Shown: positions 16,695 through 26,693 of the stretch, piece by piece
Layout: every line of letters starts with the position of its first letter
Position numbering within the stretch: the stretch's first letter is position 1
NCBI GenBank assembly: GCA_049316905.1
Contig: JBMOJH010000011.1
Span: forward strand, 1-56,768
DNA: 56,768 bases
Reading direction: 5' to 3'
DNA from: CAIPVR01 sp049316905
Lineage (GTDB): Bacteria; Actinomycetota; Acidimicrobiia; Acidimicrobiales; Microtrichaceae
Made by a program: the position numbers and the translations under genes
Notes under the pieces: model-generated
Databases searched by the model: none
What the model saw: only the letters and a program-made list of their open reading frames with translations
Told to the model about the DNA's origin: nothing

Positions 16695-17338
16695 GGGTGC
16701 TACTGGCCGACGACCACCAGATCCTGCGGGAGGGCATTCGACGCGGACTCGAGAGCGCGGGCGAGACCGTGGTCGGCGAGGCCTCCGACGGGGAGGAGGC
16801 GGTGACGCTCGCGCGCGAGACCGTCCCCGACATCGTGGTGATGGACCTCTCGATGCCCGTGCTCGACGGCGTGGGCGCCACGGAGCGCATCCGCACCGAG
16901 CTGCCGGAGGTGAAGGTGGTCGTGCTCACGATGCACGACGACCCGGAGCGCACGCGGGCCGCGCTGCAGGCCGGCGCCTCGGCGTACCTCACCAAGGGGA
17001 CGTCGTTCGCGGATGTGCTCGACACGCTGCATCGGGTGCAGGCCGGCGAGGAGGTCCTGAGTCCCAAGCTCGCGGCCTCGATGCTCGAGCACCTGAACGC
17101 CGCCCCCAAGGACGAGATCCTCTCGGACCGGCAGGTGGAGATCCTCCAGATGATCGCCGACGGGATGTCGACCAAGCAGGCCGCCCGGGCGCTCGGCATC
17201 ACGCAGAAGACGGTGCACAATCACCTGAACGCCACCTACCGGCGCCTCGACACCCAGAGCCTCACGCACGCGGTGCTGTCCGCCGTGCGGCTGGGGATCA
17301 TCGACCTCTACTCCGAGCCCGAGCCGGAGGACGCATGA
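16691..17338 (+). CDS. LuxR/NarL-family response regulator
   Basis: A 215-residue regulator. The receiver domain starts MRVLLADDHQILREG, with phospho-acceptor Asp52 in VVMDLSMP and the conserved Lys in YLTKGTS. The C-terminal LuxR helix-turn-helix contains LSDRQVEILQMIADGMSTKQAARALGI (about 145-171). It is translationally coupled to the kinase (GTGA). Pairing with an HPK7-type kinase is the normal arrangement. Its targets are unknown; the next gene, for a secreted protein, is in the same direction. Confidence 0.93.
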   Translation: MRVLLADDHQILREGIRRGLESAGETVVGEASDGEEAVTLARETVPDIVVMDLSMPVLDGVGATERIRTELPEVKVVVLTMHDDPERTRAALQAGASAYLTKGTSFADVLDTLHRVQAGEEVLSPKLAASMLEHLNAAPKDEILSDRQVEILQMIADGMSTKQAARALGITQKTVHNHLNATYRRLDTQSLTHAVLSAVRLGIIDLYSEPEPEDA

Positions 17339-17450
17339 CGGATCGCGCGCACCGTGGGCCGATCGGCGCCCCATCGCGCGCTCCGCGGTAGCGGAACGGC
17401 GTTTTGCTCATGGATGGCACCACCACCGCGCCGTGCAGAATGGGCGGGTC

Positions 17451-18248
17451 ATGACCGAGCGAGGCCCGAGCGGGGGGAGTCGGCGCGGCCGCGCAGTTGC
17501 CCGCGGCCAGCGTGGTGCGGTGCCGGTCCGCGTCCTCTTGGCGCTCGCGAGCTCCACCTGTGTCACCGCCCTCGTGGCCGGGCCGATGGCGTACCAGGCC
17601 AGCCAGGCCGACGGCCGGCCCACCGCCACCACGCCCGTGGCGAGCACGACGACCCTGCCCGAGCGCAGCACCACCACGTCCCCGCCGACGACCACGCCGC
17701 TCGTGGCCGGCACGACCACCGAACGCCCCTCGGTCGCCCTCCCCGCGCCGAGCACGTCCTCGCCCCCGCGCACCACGCTGCGCACGCCGACCACGCGCCC
17801 GGCGGGCGGGACCGCGAACCCGACGCCCCCACCGGACCCGGGCCCGACGGTCCCGGGACCATCCGTGCTCGCCACCACCACGACCGTCCCGCCGGCCACG
17901 ACCCGACCGCCCCTGACCGGTGACGGCATCGTGTGGGCGCGCAGCGAGGCCCGCAACGGGCTCGTCCCCCTCGACGGCGCCACCGTCACCGGCCGCGTGT
18001 GGGTGTACTACGAGGATCCCGTCCCCGCCCGGGTGAGCTTCTGGCTCGACGACCCCGACGGCACCGGCCCGCCCCGGACCGTGGAGGACCAGTTCCCCTT
18101 CACGCTGGTCCCGGGCCCCACGAACGGGCAGCCCGCGTCGCTCGACACGAGCGTGCTCGCCGACGGCCCGCACTCGATCCGGGCCGAGGCGGTGGGCGCG
18201 GGCGGCGCCGTGCTGGTCCGCGTGGCCCGCTTCACCGTCGACAACTGA
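17451..18248 (+). CDS. Secreted or anchored protein with Thr/Pro-rich linker and Ig-like domain
   Basis: A 265-residue protein. A basic N-terminus and a hydrophobic stretch (VRVLLALASSTCVTALVAGPMAY, about 25-47) act as signal or anchor. Roughly 95 residues follow that are rich in Thr, Pro and Ser and look like an extended, possibly glycosylated stalk. The C-terminal 100 residues are beta-rich and resemble a bacterial Ig-like fold (ATVTGRVWVYYEDPVPARVSFWL...GPHSIRAEAV). No catalytic motif is visible. A CAGAAT box lies 9 nt before the ATG. A wall-associated or adhesive role is inference only. Confidence 0.6.
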   Translation: MTERGPSGGSRRGRAVARGQRGAVPVRVLLALASSTCVTALVAGPMAYQASQADGRPTATTPVASTTTLPERSTTTSPPTTTPLVAGTTTERPSVALPAPSTSSPPRTTLRTPTTRPAGGTANPTPPPDPGPTVPGPSVLATTTTVPPATTRPPLTGDGIVWARSEARNGLVPLDGATVTGRVWVYYEDPVPARVSFWLDDPDGTGPPRTVEDQFPFTLVPGPTNGQPASLDTSVLADGPHSIRAEAVGAGGAVLVRVARFTVDN

Positions 18249-18332
18249 CGGGCAACTGACAGTCGCGGCGGACGCACCGTACGCTGCCCGGCACACGGGG
18301 ACGGGCCCCGGGGGGACGTCGGAGGTGCCGTC

Positions 18333-19541
18333 GTGACAGACGGAGTGGAGATCAGGGGAACCGTCGAGCCGGGGCTCGAGGAGATCCGCGACCTGTTCGA
18401 GCGGAACTTCACCGAGCACGGTGATGTGGGCGCCGGGTTCGCCCTGTTCGTCGACGGTCGCCAGGTGGTCGACCTCACCGGTGGCGTCGCCGACACCGAC
18501 GGTCGCCCCTACGACGATGACACCCTCCAGCTGGTGTTCTCCTCCACGAAGGGCGCCACGGCCGTGTGCGCCCACCTCCTGGCCCAGCGCGGCGACCTGG
18601 ACCTGAACGCACCGGTGGCGGAGTACTGGCCGGAGTTCGCGGCGAAGGGCAAGGAGCACGTTCCCGTGTCCTGGCTGCTCTGCCACAAGTCCGGGCTCAT
18701 CGACGTGGACCGGCCGATGACACTCGACGAGGCCCTCGACTGGGAGGCCGTGACCGCGGCGCTGGCCGACAGCGAGCCGGTGTGGGAGCCGGGCACGCAG
18801 CACGGCTATCACGCCGTGACCTACGGCTGGCTCGTGGGCGAGGTGGTCCGGCGCGTGAGCGGCCGGCCCTTCGGGCAGTTCTTCGCCGAGGAGGTGGCCG
18901 CGCCGCTCGGCATCGAGTTCTGGATCGGACTCCCCGACGAGCAGCAGGGCCGGGTGGCCCCGCTCATCCCGATGGGCGGAGGCGACCAGCTCCCCATGAT
19001 GATGAGCGAGGAGGGCGACGGCGCCGACGAGCCGCCGAAGGGCCTGGTGGAGCTCCTCAACATGTTCCTCGGCGAGGGCAACCTGGTGGCCCGGGCGCTG
19101 TGCGCGCCGGGCGGCGCCTTCACCGACGAGCAGGTCTGGAACGAGCCGCGGCTGCGCGCCGCGCAGATCCCCGCGGCGAACGGCGTCACCACCGCCACCG
19201 GCCTGGCCCGGATGTACGCCGCGACGGTCGGCGAGGTGGACGGCGTCCGCCTGCTCGAGGACGGCACCGTGGACCGGGCCATCGAGGTGCAGGTGGAGGG
19301 ACCCGACAGCGTGCTGATCTTCCCCATCCCCTTCGGCCTCGGGTTCATGCGCCACTCCGACGCGTCGCCGCTGGTGGGCGGCCGTTCCTTCGGCCACTAC
19401 GGCGCCGGCGGCTCGGTGGGCTTCGCGGATCCCGACCGGCGCATCGCCGGGGCCTACGTGATGAACCAGATGCACTTCGGGCTCGCCGGCGACCCGCGCA
19501 CCGCCGCGCTGCTCGGCGCCGTCGACCGACTGGTGCGCTGA
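18333..19541 (+). CDS. Serine hydrolase of the class C beta-lactamase family
   Basis: A 402-residue protein with the SxxK motif FSSTKG at 69-74 (Ser70, Lys73), a Tyr motif in YHAVTYGW near 155-162 and HYGAGGSVGF near the C-terminus in the position of the third, HxG-like motif. This is the beta-lactamase/EstB/DD-peptidase fold. Members without a signal peptide, such as this one, are usually cytosolic esterases. The GTG start is supported by GGAGG. A TACGCT -10 box lies near 18280. A hairpin terminator follows immediately after the stop. Confidence 0.85.
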   Translation: MTDGVEIRGTVEPGLEEIRDLFERNFTEHGDVGAGFALFVDGRQVVDLTGGVADTDGRPYDDDTLQLVFSSTKGATAVCAHLLAQRGDLDLNAPVAEYWPEFAAKGKEHVPVSWLLCHKSGLIDVDRPMTLDEALDWEAVTAALADSEPVWEPGTQHGYHAVTYGWLVGEVVRRVSGRPFGQFFAEEVAAPLGIEFWIGLPDEQQGRVAPLIPMGGGDQLPMMMSEEGDGADEPPKGLVELLNMFLGEGNLVARALCAPGGAFTDEQVWNEPRLRAAQIPAANGVTTATGLARMYAATVGEVDGVRLLEDGTVDRAIEVQVEGPDSVLIFPIPFGLGFMRHSDASPLVGGRSFGHYGAGGSVGFADPDRRIAGAYVMNQMHFGLAGDPRTAALLGAVDRLVR

Positions 19542-19570
19542 GGCCCCACCCCGGAGGGCGAAGGGGCCTC
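19540..19570 (+). terminator. Hairpin terminator after the serine hydrolase
   Basis: GAGGCCCC / GGGGCCTC, an 8-bp perfect stem starting at the stop codon of the serine hydrolase. Confidence 0.6.
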
Positions 19571-19633
19571 GGGGCACCGCCGGCGGGTCGATCCAAAGGT
19601 CAAGACCGGGCCCTGCGGCTCCGACCAAGAGGT

Positions 19634-20509
19634 ATGGATCGTTCCCGCAAGGTCGACCCGCTCCCGGCCCGCGCCGTCCGCCGACACCGGGGACCGGTGG
19701 CCGCGTCGGCGACGGTGCTCGCGGTGGCCTTGGTCGCGCTCGTCGGCGCCGGGTGCGCGCCGCCGGTGCCCGTGGAGCAGCGCGTCGCGTTGTTCGGGGA
19801 CTCGCTCATCGACCAGACCGCTCCGCAGTTGCGTCGGGGGGCGGACACCGACCTCCCCGGCTTCCGACTCGATCTCCACTACTACCCGGGCAGCGCGCAG
19901 TGCGACTGGACCTCGGCGATGCAGGAGACCGCCCGGGAGGGTGTCGGCACGGTGGTCCTGGCCTTCGCCGGCAACATGTCGACGGCCTGCACCCGGGGCA
20001 GCGACACCTACGAGCGGTACCGGGCCGACGCCCGATGGGCCGTGGAGTTCTGGCGCTCGCAGGGCGTACGCCTCGTGTTCGTGGCGGTCCCCGGCATCGT
20101 CGGCGCCGCCGCGGAGGACCGGCCCGCACCCCGCGCCTACAAGGACGTGGCGGCCGAGACCGGCACCCCGGTGATCGACCTGGGGCCCCGGTTCGTGGAC
20201 CCCGCGAGCGGCACCTACACCGAGCGGTTGGCGTGCCTGCCCTCGGAGGGCACCCCGCAGGGCTGCACCGACGGCACCATCCAGGTGCGCACCGGCTGGA
20301 ACGGCTTCTTCCAGGACGGCATGCACCTCTGCCTCCGCGCCTGCACCGTGTACTCGAGCGGCGTGGTCCGCTACGCCACCGGGGTGCTCGAGGGGCTGCG
20401 TGACCTGCTGCTCCCCACGGGCACCACGACCACGAGCACCAGCACGACGAGCACCACGTCGACGACGAGCACCACGTCGACGACGAGCACGACCACCACG
20501 GTCGCGTAG
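19634..20509 (+). CDS. SGNH/GDSL-type hydrolase-like lipoprotein with Thr/Ser tail
   Basis: A 291-residue exported protein. A basic N-terminus and hydrophobic stretch lead to VGAGC at 37-41, which is a lipobox-like site. GDSL follows at 55-58 (Ser57 as nucleophile candidate), with FAGNM in the block III position and QDGMHLC near 225 for the Asp/His pair. These are SGNH-hydrolase features. The last 25 or so residues are almost only Thr and Ser, encoded by an 18-bp tandem repeat. The substrate is unknown; acetyl groups on wall polymers are one possibility. Confidence 0.72.
   Translation: MDRSRKVDPLPARAVRRHRGPVAASATVLAVALVALVGAGCAPPVPVEQRVALFGDSLIDQTAPQLRRGADTDLPGFRLDLHYYPGSAQCDWTSAMQETAREGVGTVVLAFAGNMSTACTRGSDTYERYRADARWAVEFWRSQGVRLVFVAVPGIVGAAAEDRPAPRAYKDVAAETGTPVIDLGPRFVDPASGTYTERLACLPSEGTPQGCTDGTIQVRTGWNGFFQDGMHLCLRACTVYSSGVVRYATGVLEGLRDLLLPTGTTTTSTSTTSTTSTTSTTSTTSTTTTVA
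20444..20490 (+). repeat. 18-bp tandem repeat coding for a Thr/Ser tail
   Basis: Two identical units (20444-20461, 20462-20479) and 11 bases of a third. Each unit encodes T-T-S-T-T-S. Copy number could vary by slippage. Confidence 0.85.
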
Positions 20510-20610
20510 GGGTCCGCCGGAACGGCCCGACCACGGTCGGCGCGGCACCGGGCCCGTCCGACGGACGGCGCCGTTTTGCCACCGGCACCCATGGGCGGTT
20601 GAGTGGGCCC

Positions 20611-22197
<1,587 letters not shown>

Positions 22198-22209
22198 CCC
22201 CCTCCGGGG

Positions 22210-22258
22210 GACATAGGGGTCCTCGGTCGCCCATGATGCGAGTAAACCTCCGCAGACG
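22210..22258 (+). repeat. 49-bp structured repeat element, copy 1
   Basis: 45 of 49 positions match an inverted copy at 31247-31295. It can form TCGC/GCGA (loop 7), and its GGGGTC can pair with GACCCC at the prfC stop. It begins 13 nt after the prfC stop, in the same direction as prfC. Confidence 0.8.
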
Positions 22259-22285
22259 CTGACCGAGCGGGAGGGGACGACCCGG

Positions 22286-22798
22286 ATGACCACGAGCAGG
22301 CCGACCGACGACGAACTCCGCGACCTGGTGGACCGCGACGCGATCCGTGAGCTGCAGGCCCGGTACGCGGACGTGGTCACCCGGCGGGCCTGGCCGGAGC
22401 TGACCGGACTGTTCCTGCCCGATGCCGAGGTCCGCATCGACACCGTGACCCGCGACCCGTTCACCGTCACCGGGCCCGGGGAGCTCGGCCGCTTCATCGG
22501 CGGGGCGGTCGAGCGGTTCGACTTCTTCGAGTTCGTGATCCTCAACTCGCTGGTGGAACTCCGCGTCGGCGGGGACCCCGACGCCGCTGCGGCCCGGATG
22601 TTCATGTGCGAGCAGCGCCGCGCCGCGGCCGATGGGGGTTGGTCCACGGCCTACGGGCTGTACCGGGACGACTACGGCCGCCTCGACGGACGGTGGTGGT
22701 TCACGGGCCGGTCCTACCGCTCCCTCGCGCGTTCCGGCGCCGACGGCGGGGCCTTCCCGTTCCCCGACCTGCCGACGCGGCCCGGACCCGTCGCGTAG
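22286..22798 (+). CDS. SnoaL/NTF2-like protein
   Basis: A 170-residue protein of the cone-like NTF2/SnoaL fold. It starts with the usual helix LVDRDAIRELQARYADVVTRRAWPELTGLF, followed by DAEVRID, and ends with a GRWWFTGRSYRSL strand. Family members include dehydratases, isomerases and non-catalytic binding proteins; the function here is unknown. A GGGAGGGG purine stretch precedes the ATG. The structured repeat lies in its 5' flank, so a regulatory leader is possible. Confidence 0.78.
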   Translation: MTTSRPTDDELRDLVDRDAIRELQARYADVVTRRAWPELTGLFLPDAEVRIDTVTRDPFTVTGPGELGRFIGGAVERFDFFEFVILNSLVELRVGGDPDAAAARMFMCEQRRAAADGGWSTAYGLYRDDYGRLDGRWWFTGRSYRSLARSGADGGAFPFPDLPTRPGPVA

Positions 22799-22839
22799 GG
22801 GCCGACCGCCCGAAGCACCGGAACCCGGCCCGCGCTCCG

Positions 22840-22845
22840 TAGCCT
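22840..22845 (+). promoter_or_regulatory. -10 box TAGCCT of ltrA
   Basis: TAGCCT ends 8 nt before the GTG at 22854. Confidence 0.4.
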
Positions 22846-22853
22846 GAGTTCCC

Positions 22854-24017
22854 GTGAGCACGCCTGCCGCACACGACACCGCCCGGCCCGCGCCCCCGTC
22901 GCCGCCCCAGTCGTGGTTGGAGCTCTTCTACGACCTGGCCTTCGTCGCCGCGATCGTCGTGCTGTCGGGCACCTACTCCAAGGACACGTCCTGGAGCGGC
23001 GCCATCTGGCTGACGGTGGTGTTCTCCGCGATGTGGATCACCTGGCTGTCCACCACGCTGCTGCTCAACCGGGTGGAGCTGCGCGGCATGTACCTGCGGA
23101 CCCTCGTGGTGCTGCAAATGATGCTCGTGCTCGGCATGGTGGTCACCTCCGACTACGTGAAGGAGGACTTCACCGACTGGACGAGCGTGATGTTCGGCGG
23201 TGTGCTCGTGGTGCTCGCCCTGATGTACCAGGACGTGCTGAGGCAGAAGCCGGACATGCAGCGCTTCTTCTCCGGTCGGGCGGTCATGTGCCTCGTGGCC
23301 GCCGTGCTGATGATCCCCGCGGCGCTCATCGACTCGTGGTGGTACCTCCTGCCGTGGGGCCTCGGACTGCTGCTGGTCCTGCTCCCGGCCCGTCACTCCG
23401 ATCACCACGTGGAGGTGGACGGCCACCACCTGGTGCACCGCTTCGGCGAGTTCACGATCATCATGCTCGGCGAGGCGTTCGTGAAGGTCGGGCTCGTCGC
23501 CACCCACGAACCGCTCGACGAGGTGGACATCGTGGGTCTGCCGCTCACCTTCGTGATCGTCGCCGCGCTCTGGTGGCTCTACTTCACCGACATCCCCACC
23601 GCCGGGTACCCGGCCCGCCGGCGCAACGTGTGGTTGTACGCACACTTCCCGCTGCAGCTCGGCGTGGCGGCCACCGCCGTCGGCCTGTCCCGGATCCTCT
23701 ACCAGGCCGACGAGGCCTCCGATCCCCGCACGGCGCGGTTCATCCTGCTGCCCCTGACCACAGTCGTCGCCAGCCTGGCGCTCCTCAACTGGGCGATCGG
23801 CACGCCGCTGGCGCGGGCCCGGATGCGGATCCACCTGCTCGGCGCCGCGGCCCTGCTCGGCTCCTGGTTCCTGCTGCAGTTCGTCCTCTCGTCCGACCTC
23901 GAGAGCACGGCCGTGCTGGCGTCGATCATCCTGGTGGTGACTGCGGCGCGGATCCGCCGGCTGGGGGCCGGCGAGCCGGACACCGACACGAACTCCGCTG
24001 TGACCGGGGCAGGGTGA
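22854..24017 (+). CDS. ltrA: Low temperature requirement protein A family membrane protein
   Basis: A 387-residue polytopic membrane protein with about ten hydrophobic segments. It carries the LtrA hallmarks: WLELFYDLAFVAAI near residues 21-34 and HRFGEFTIIMLGEAFVKV near 196-213, plus FTDIP. LtrA was named from a Listeria mutant unable to grow in the cold; the molecular activity is unknown, though transport is presumed. The GTG start is fixed by the TAGCCT box. It is convergent with a TMEM175-like gene with only 5 bp between the stops. Confidence 0.88.
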   Translation: MSTPAAHDTARPAPPSPPQSWLELFYDLAFVAAIVVLSGTYSKDTSWSGAIWLTVVFSAMWITWLSTTLLLNRVELRGMYLRTLVVLQMMLVLGMVVTSDYVKEDFTDWTSVMFGGVLVVLALMYQDVLRQKPDMQRFFSGRAVMCLVAAVLMIPAALIDSWWYLLPWGLGLLLVLLPARHSDHHVEVDGHHLVHRFGEFTIIMLGEAFVKVGLVATHEPLDEVDIVGLPLTFVIVAALWWLYFTDIPTAGYPARRRNVWLYAHFPLQLGVAATAVGLSRILYQADEASDPRTARFILLPLTTVVASLALLNWAIGTPLARARMRIHLLGAAALLGSWFLLQFVLSSDLESTAVLASIILVVTAARIRRLGAGEPDTDTNSAVTGAG

Positions 24018-24022
24018 ACAGC

Positions 24023-24727
24023 TCAGGACTCGGGGCGCTCCGCAGGGCCTCCACGGGCATGTCGTGATCCGACCGACGGGACCAGCAGGGCGAGCACGAT
24101 GAGGCCCACCGGCATCCAACTCGCCACCACCGGCGAGAACAGCGACACCACCCCGATCGCCAGGAAGTACGCACCGAAGAGGTAGCCCCGGTACTGGCCG
24201 AGCCCGTCGGAGGTGACCCCCACGACGGCGTCCTCCGGCTCGAGCAGCACGGGGCGACGCCGGGCGTGATGACCCATCAACGCCCCGACGACGCTGATCA
24301 GGGCCAAGGTGGCCCAGTAGAGCAGACCGATGCCGCCGAGGCCCTCGCCCGCGACCCATTCGATCCGGTCGTGCGCGGCGATCCCCGTGGCCGAACCGTA
24401 GAGCGCAGCCGGCCAGGGAAGGAACGCGATCGCCGCCACCCAGGTGATGTTGAGCCAGAAGAGGGTGACGTCGTAGCCGCGCAGCCGGTTGACGACACGG
24501 TTGTGGACCCCCCACAGCAGGGCCACCACGAGGAAGGTGAAGAAGAACGCACTGACCTCACCGGAATGCGCGGCGATGAGACCCCAGACGGTCTGCCCGT
24601 CGGCGGGCCGCACGATCTCGGTGAGCGGGAGCACCAGCACCGTGATCGCGATCGCCACCACCGCGTCGGTGAAGTTGACCAGTCGGTCGAACGACCGGCC
24701 CGTCTCGATGCCTTCGACCGTCGCCAC
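24023..24727 (-). CDS. TMEM175/DUF1211-family membrane protein, putative K+ channel
   Basis: A 234-residue membrane protein. The first helix carries the family signature RLVNFTDAVVAIAITVLVLPL near residues 15-35, matching the (F)(S/T)D-x-V-x-A-I consensus of bacterial TMEM175 potassium channels. A total of about six segments follows, including a second-half WMPVGLIVLALLV helix. Bacterial members form tetrameric K+-selective pores without the TVGYG filter. The GTG start has a TAGCCT box 9 nt upstream. It is near a canonical K+ channel gene, so two unrelated K+ channel families lie on either side of tRNA-Ala. Confidence 0.75.
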   Translation of the reverse strand: MATVEGIETGRSFDRLVNFTDAVVAIAITVLVLPLTEIVRPADGQTVWGLIAAHSGEVSAFFFTFLVVALLWGVHNRVVNRLRGYDVTLFWLNITWVAAIAFLPWPAALYGSATGIAAHDRIEWVAGEGLGGIGLLYWATLALISVVGALMGHHARRRPVLLEPEDAVVGVTSDGLGQYRGYLFGAYFLAIGVVSLFSPVVASWMPVGLIVLALLVPSVGSRHARGGPAERPES

Positions 24728-24736
24728 CGGTGCCAG

Positions 24737-24742
24737 AGGCTA
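24737..24742 (-). promoter_or_regulatory. -10 box TAGCCT of the TMEM175-like gene
   Basis: TAGCCT on the minus strand, 9 nt before the GTG at 24727. Confidence 0.35.
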
Positions 24743-24804
24743 CGGCAGATCCGGGGCCCGTCTGAGCCCACAGGGACCGGACGGGGCTACGGTGACGTCC
24801 GTCC

Positions 24805-24878
24805 GGGGCTGTAGCTCAGTTGGCTAGAGCACCTGCTTTGCAAGCAGGGGGTCGTGGGTTCGAGTCCCATCAGCTCCA
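24805..24878 (+). tRNA. tRNA-Ala (anticodon TGC)
   Basis: A full cloverleaf: acceptor GGGGCTG/CAGCTCC with the G3-U70 wobble that identifies alanine tRNA, D stem GCTC/GAGC, anticodon stem CCTGC/GCAGG with loop TTTGCAA, and T arm GTGGG-TTCGAGT-CCCAT. The discriminator is A and CCA is not encoded. A TACGGT -10 box lies at 24788-24793. Confidence 0.97.
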
Positions 24879-24937
24879 CTCGTTCCGTCGGGCGCCGTAT
24901 GCGCGTCCGCGGCGCGGCACCGTGCGAGTCTCGGGGC

Positions 24938-25798
24938 GTGGTGAACGACGACCGGACCATGCCCCGCCGGGGCCAGCCCCGCTCGCCCGAGGACGCCGCG
25001 GTACTGCAGCGCTTCGAGCACCACATGACGGTGCCGCTGATCCTCGCCGCGGTGCTCCCGCTCGTGCTGATGCCGGGCAGCCAACGCGAGACGCTGGCGG
25101 TCGTCGTGAACGTGGTCGCCTGGCTGGTGTTCCTGCTCGACTTCGTGGTGCACCAACGGCGGGTGGTCCAGCACATGGCGACCTGGATGGGCCGGTTCGA
25201 CCTGTTCGTGGTCGTCGTCACCGCGCCCTGGTTCCTGATCACCGGTCTGCACGACGCCAAGTTCCTCCTCGTGATCCGCCTCGCCCGCCTGGCCCGCCTC
25301 GTGATGGCCGGGACCGACGCCCGACGGCTGGTGCGCCGGGTCGGTCGGGTGGGGGTGGTGACCGTGGGCGTGGTGCTCGTGGGAGCGGCGACCACCTACG
25401 CGGCGGAGCACCCCACGAACCCGCAGTTCGCCGACTACGGCGACTCGCTGTGGTGGGCGGTGGTCACCCTCACCACGGTGGGCTACGGCGACATCGTGCC
25501 GATCACGCCGACCGGCCGGGTGATCGGAACCGTGATCATGGTGATGGGTGTGGGCCTGCTCGGGGTGCTCGCCGGTTCGTTGGCGAGCTTCTTCCGTCTG
25601 GCACCCCATCCGGGCGACTCGATCGACCTCACGAGCGGCGGCGCGGAGGCCCTCCAGCGGGAGGTGACCGACCTCCGCGCCCAGGTGGAACGCCTCAACG
25701 ACGGGATCGCGACCCTGATCGCCCGGCGGTCCGGCGACGGACGACCAGCCGGTCCTGCCGACGTCCCGGACGGGATCGGCTCGGGCGACCGGAGCTGA
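24938..25798 (+). CDS. Voltage-gated-type potassium channel
   Basis: A 286-residue channel. It has predicted helices S1-S3, an S4-like segment with spaced Arg (VIRLARLARLVM), a pore helix WWAVVTLTTVGYGDI with the TVGYGD selectivity filter, and an S6 helix rich in Gly and Val. The cytoplasmic tail EALQREVTDLRAQVERLNDGI looks like a short coiled coil, probably for tetramerisation. The start at GTG 24938 is suggested by GAGTCT 6 nt upstream; GTG 24941 and ATG 24959 are alternatives. The open frame further upstream is the tRNA gene. It is convergent with the MBL-fold gene. Confidence 0.9.
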   Translation: MVNDDRTMPRRGQPRSPEDAAVLQRFEHHMTVPLILAAVLPLVLMPGSQRETLAVVVNVVAWLVFLLDFVVHQRRVVQHMATWMGRFDLFVVVVTAPWFLITGLHDAKFLLVIRLARLARLVMAGTDARRLVRRVGRVGVVTVGVVLVGAATTYAAEHPTNPQFADYGDSLWWAVVTLTTVGYGDIVPITPTGRVIGTVIMVMGVGLLGVLAGSLASFFRLAPHPGDSIDLTSGGAEALQREVTDLRAQVERLNDGIATLIARRSGDGRPAGPADVPDGIGSGDRS

Positions 25799-25802
25799 GC
25801 CG

Positions 25803-25818
25803 CGGGGGACCACCCCCG
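25803..25818. terminator. Bidirectional terminator
   Basis: CGGGGG-ACCA-CCCCCG, a 6-bp GC stem and 4-nt loop between two convergent stop codons. Confidence 0.6.
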
Positions 25819-25819
25819 T

Positions 25820-26653
25820 TCACCCGCCGGCGTCGTCGACGGCGATCCGCCACAGGGCGCGGAGACGTCCCGACCGGGGCGGGCGGTCGTCGCAGGACCA
25901 GGCATCCCCCATCACGTCCGCACCCGTGACGATCAGGCCGTGACCCGGCAGGAGGTGCTCCACCGGCAGCGACCGCAGTCGCCGTTCGGCTCCGCCGGAG
26001 AGCTCGGCGTCGACGTACTCGGGATTGCACCAGGGCCGCCCCGCGAAGGACACGACCGAGTCGCCGGAGAGCAGTGTGCGACTCGGGTGGTGGTAGAGGC
26101 ACGTCGAGTCGTCGGTGTGACCGGGAGCGTGGACCACCTGCCAGTCGGGCGCACCGGGGAGGGCCGCGCCGTCGTCGAGCCATCCGTCGGGGGCCACCGG
26201 GAAGGCGATACGACGGCCGTCGTAGCCGACGGTGCCCATCAGCGGCTGGAGCTCACGCACCGCAGCCCAGTCACGGGGCTGCTCCGCCACCACCGGGAGG
26301 ATCCTCGACATGGCCGCCGGACCGGGTGAACGCAACGGTCGGCTGCCGTCGAGCAGCGCCTCGATCGTCCTGGGCAGGAGGACCGCAGTGTCGCGGTGGG
26401 GCCGGAGCGCCGTGAGGCCGGCCACGTGGTCCACGTGCCCGTGCGTGGCCACCACCGCGCCGAGGTCGCCGGGGTCTCCGCCGTGCTCGCGCAGCACACG
26501 GCGCACCACCGGCAGCTGTGACGGGAGGCCGAGGTCCACCACCATCGGCCGGCCGTCGCCGCGGTCGTGGACCACGTAGCAGTTGAAGACCCACCGCGAG
26601 ATGACGGTGATGCCGATGTCGGGCAGGTGACGGACGAGGGCGGCGCCGCTCAT
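25820..26653 (-). CDS. Metallo-beta-lactamase-fold hydrolase
   Basis: A 277-residue protein with the metal-binding HxHxDH signature in ATHGHVDHVAG (about residues 82-92). A further His occurs in HAPGHTDDS, Asp in SGDSVVSF and a late His in LPGHGLIV. This is the dinuclear zinc glyoxalase II-like architecture. The substrate is unknown; lactonase, thioesterase and glyoxalase activities are all possible. The ATG at 26653 is chosen because TACGGT lies 6 nt upstream; 27 upstream codons in frame are Pro-rich and unlikely. Confidence 0.85.
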   Translation of the reverse strand: MSGAALVRHLPDIGITVISRWVFNCYVVHDRGDGRPMVVDLGLPSQLPVVRRVLREHGGDPGDLGAVVATHGHVDHVAGLTALRPHRDTAVLLPRTIEALLDGSRPLRSPGPAAMSRILPVVAEQPRDWAAVRELQPLMGTVGYDGRRIAFPVAPDGWLDDGAALPGAPDWQVVHAPGHTDDSTCLYHHPSRTLLSGDSVVSFAGRPWCNPEYVDAELSGGAERRLRSLPVEHLLPGHGLIVTGADVMGDAWSCDDRPPRSGRLRALWRIAVDDAGG

Positions 26654-26659
26654 CGCCCC

Positions 26660-26665
26660 ACCGTA
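26660..26665 (-). promoter_or_regulatory. -10 box TACGGT of the MBL-fold gene
   Basis: TACGGT on the minus strand, 6 nt before the ATG at 26653. Confidence 0.4.
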
Positions 26666-26693
26666 GGACCGGTCGCCCGGGCCCGGAGCCGGT

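Noticed and set aside
17339..17400. Terminator from GCGCGC inverted repeats after the LuxR regulator
   Set aside because: Only about 6 bp of self-complementary sequence, which occurs often at this base composition.
20401..20509. CRISPR-like repeat
   Set aside because: The repeats are contiguous, in frame and encode Thr/Ser; there are no spacers.
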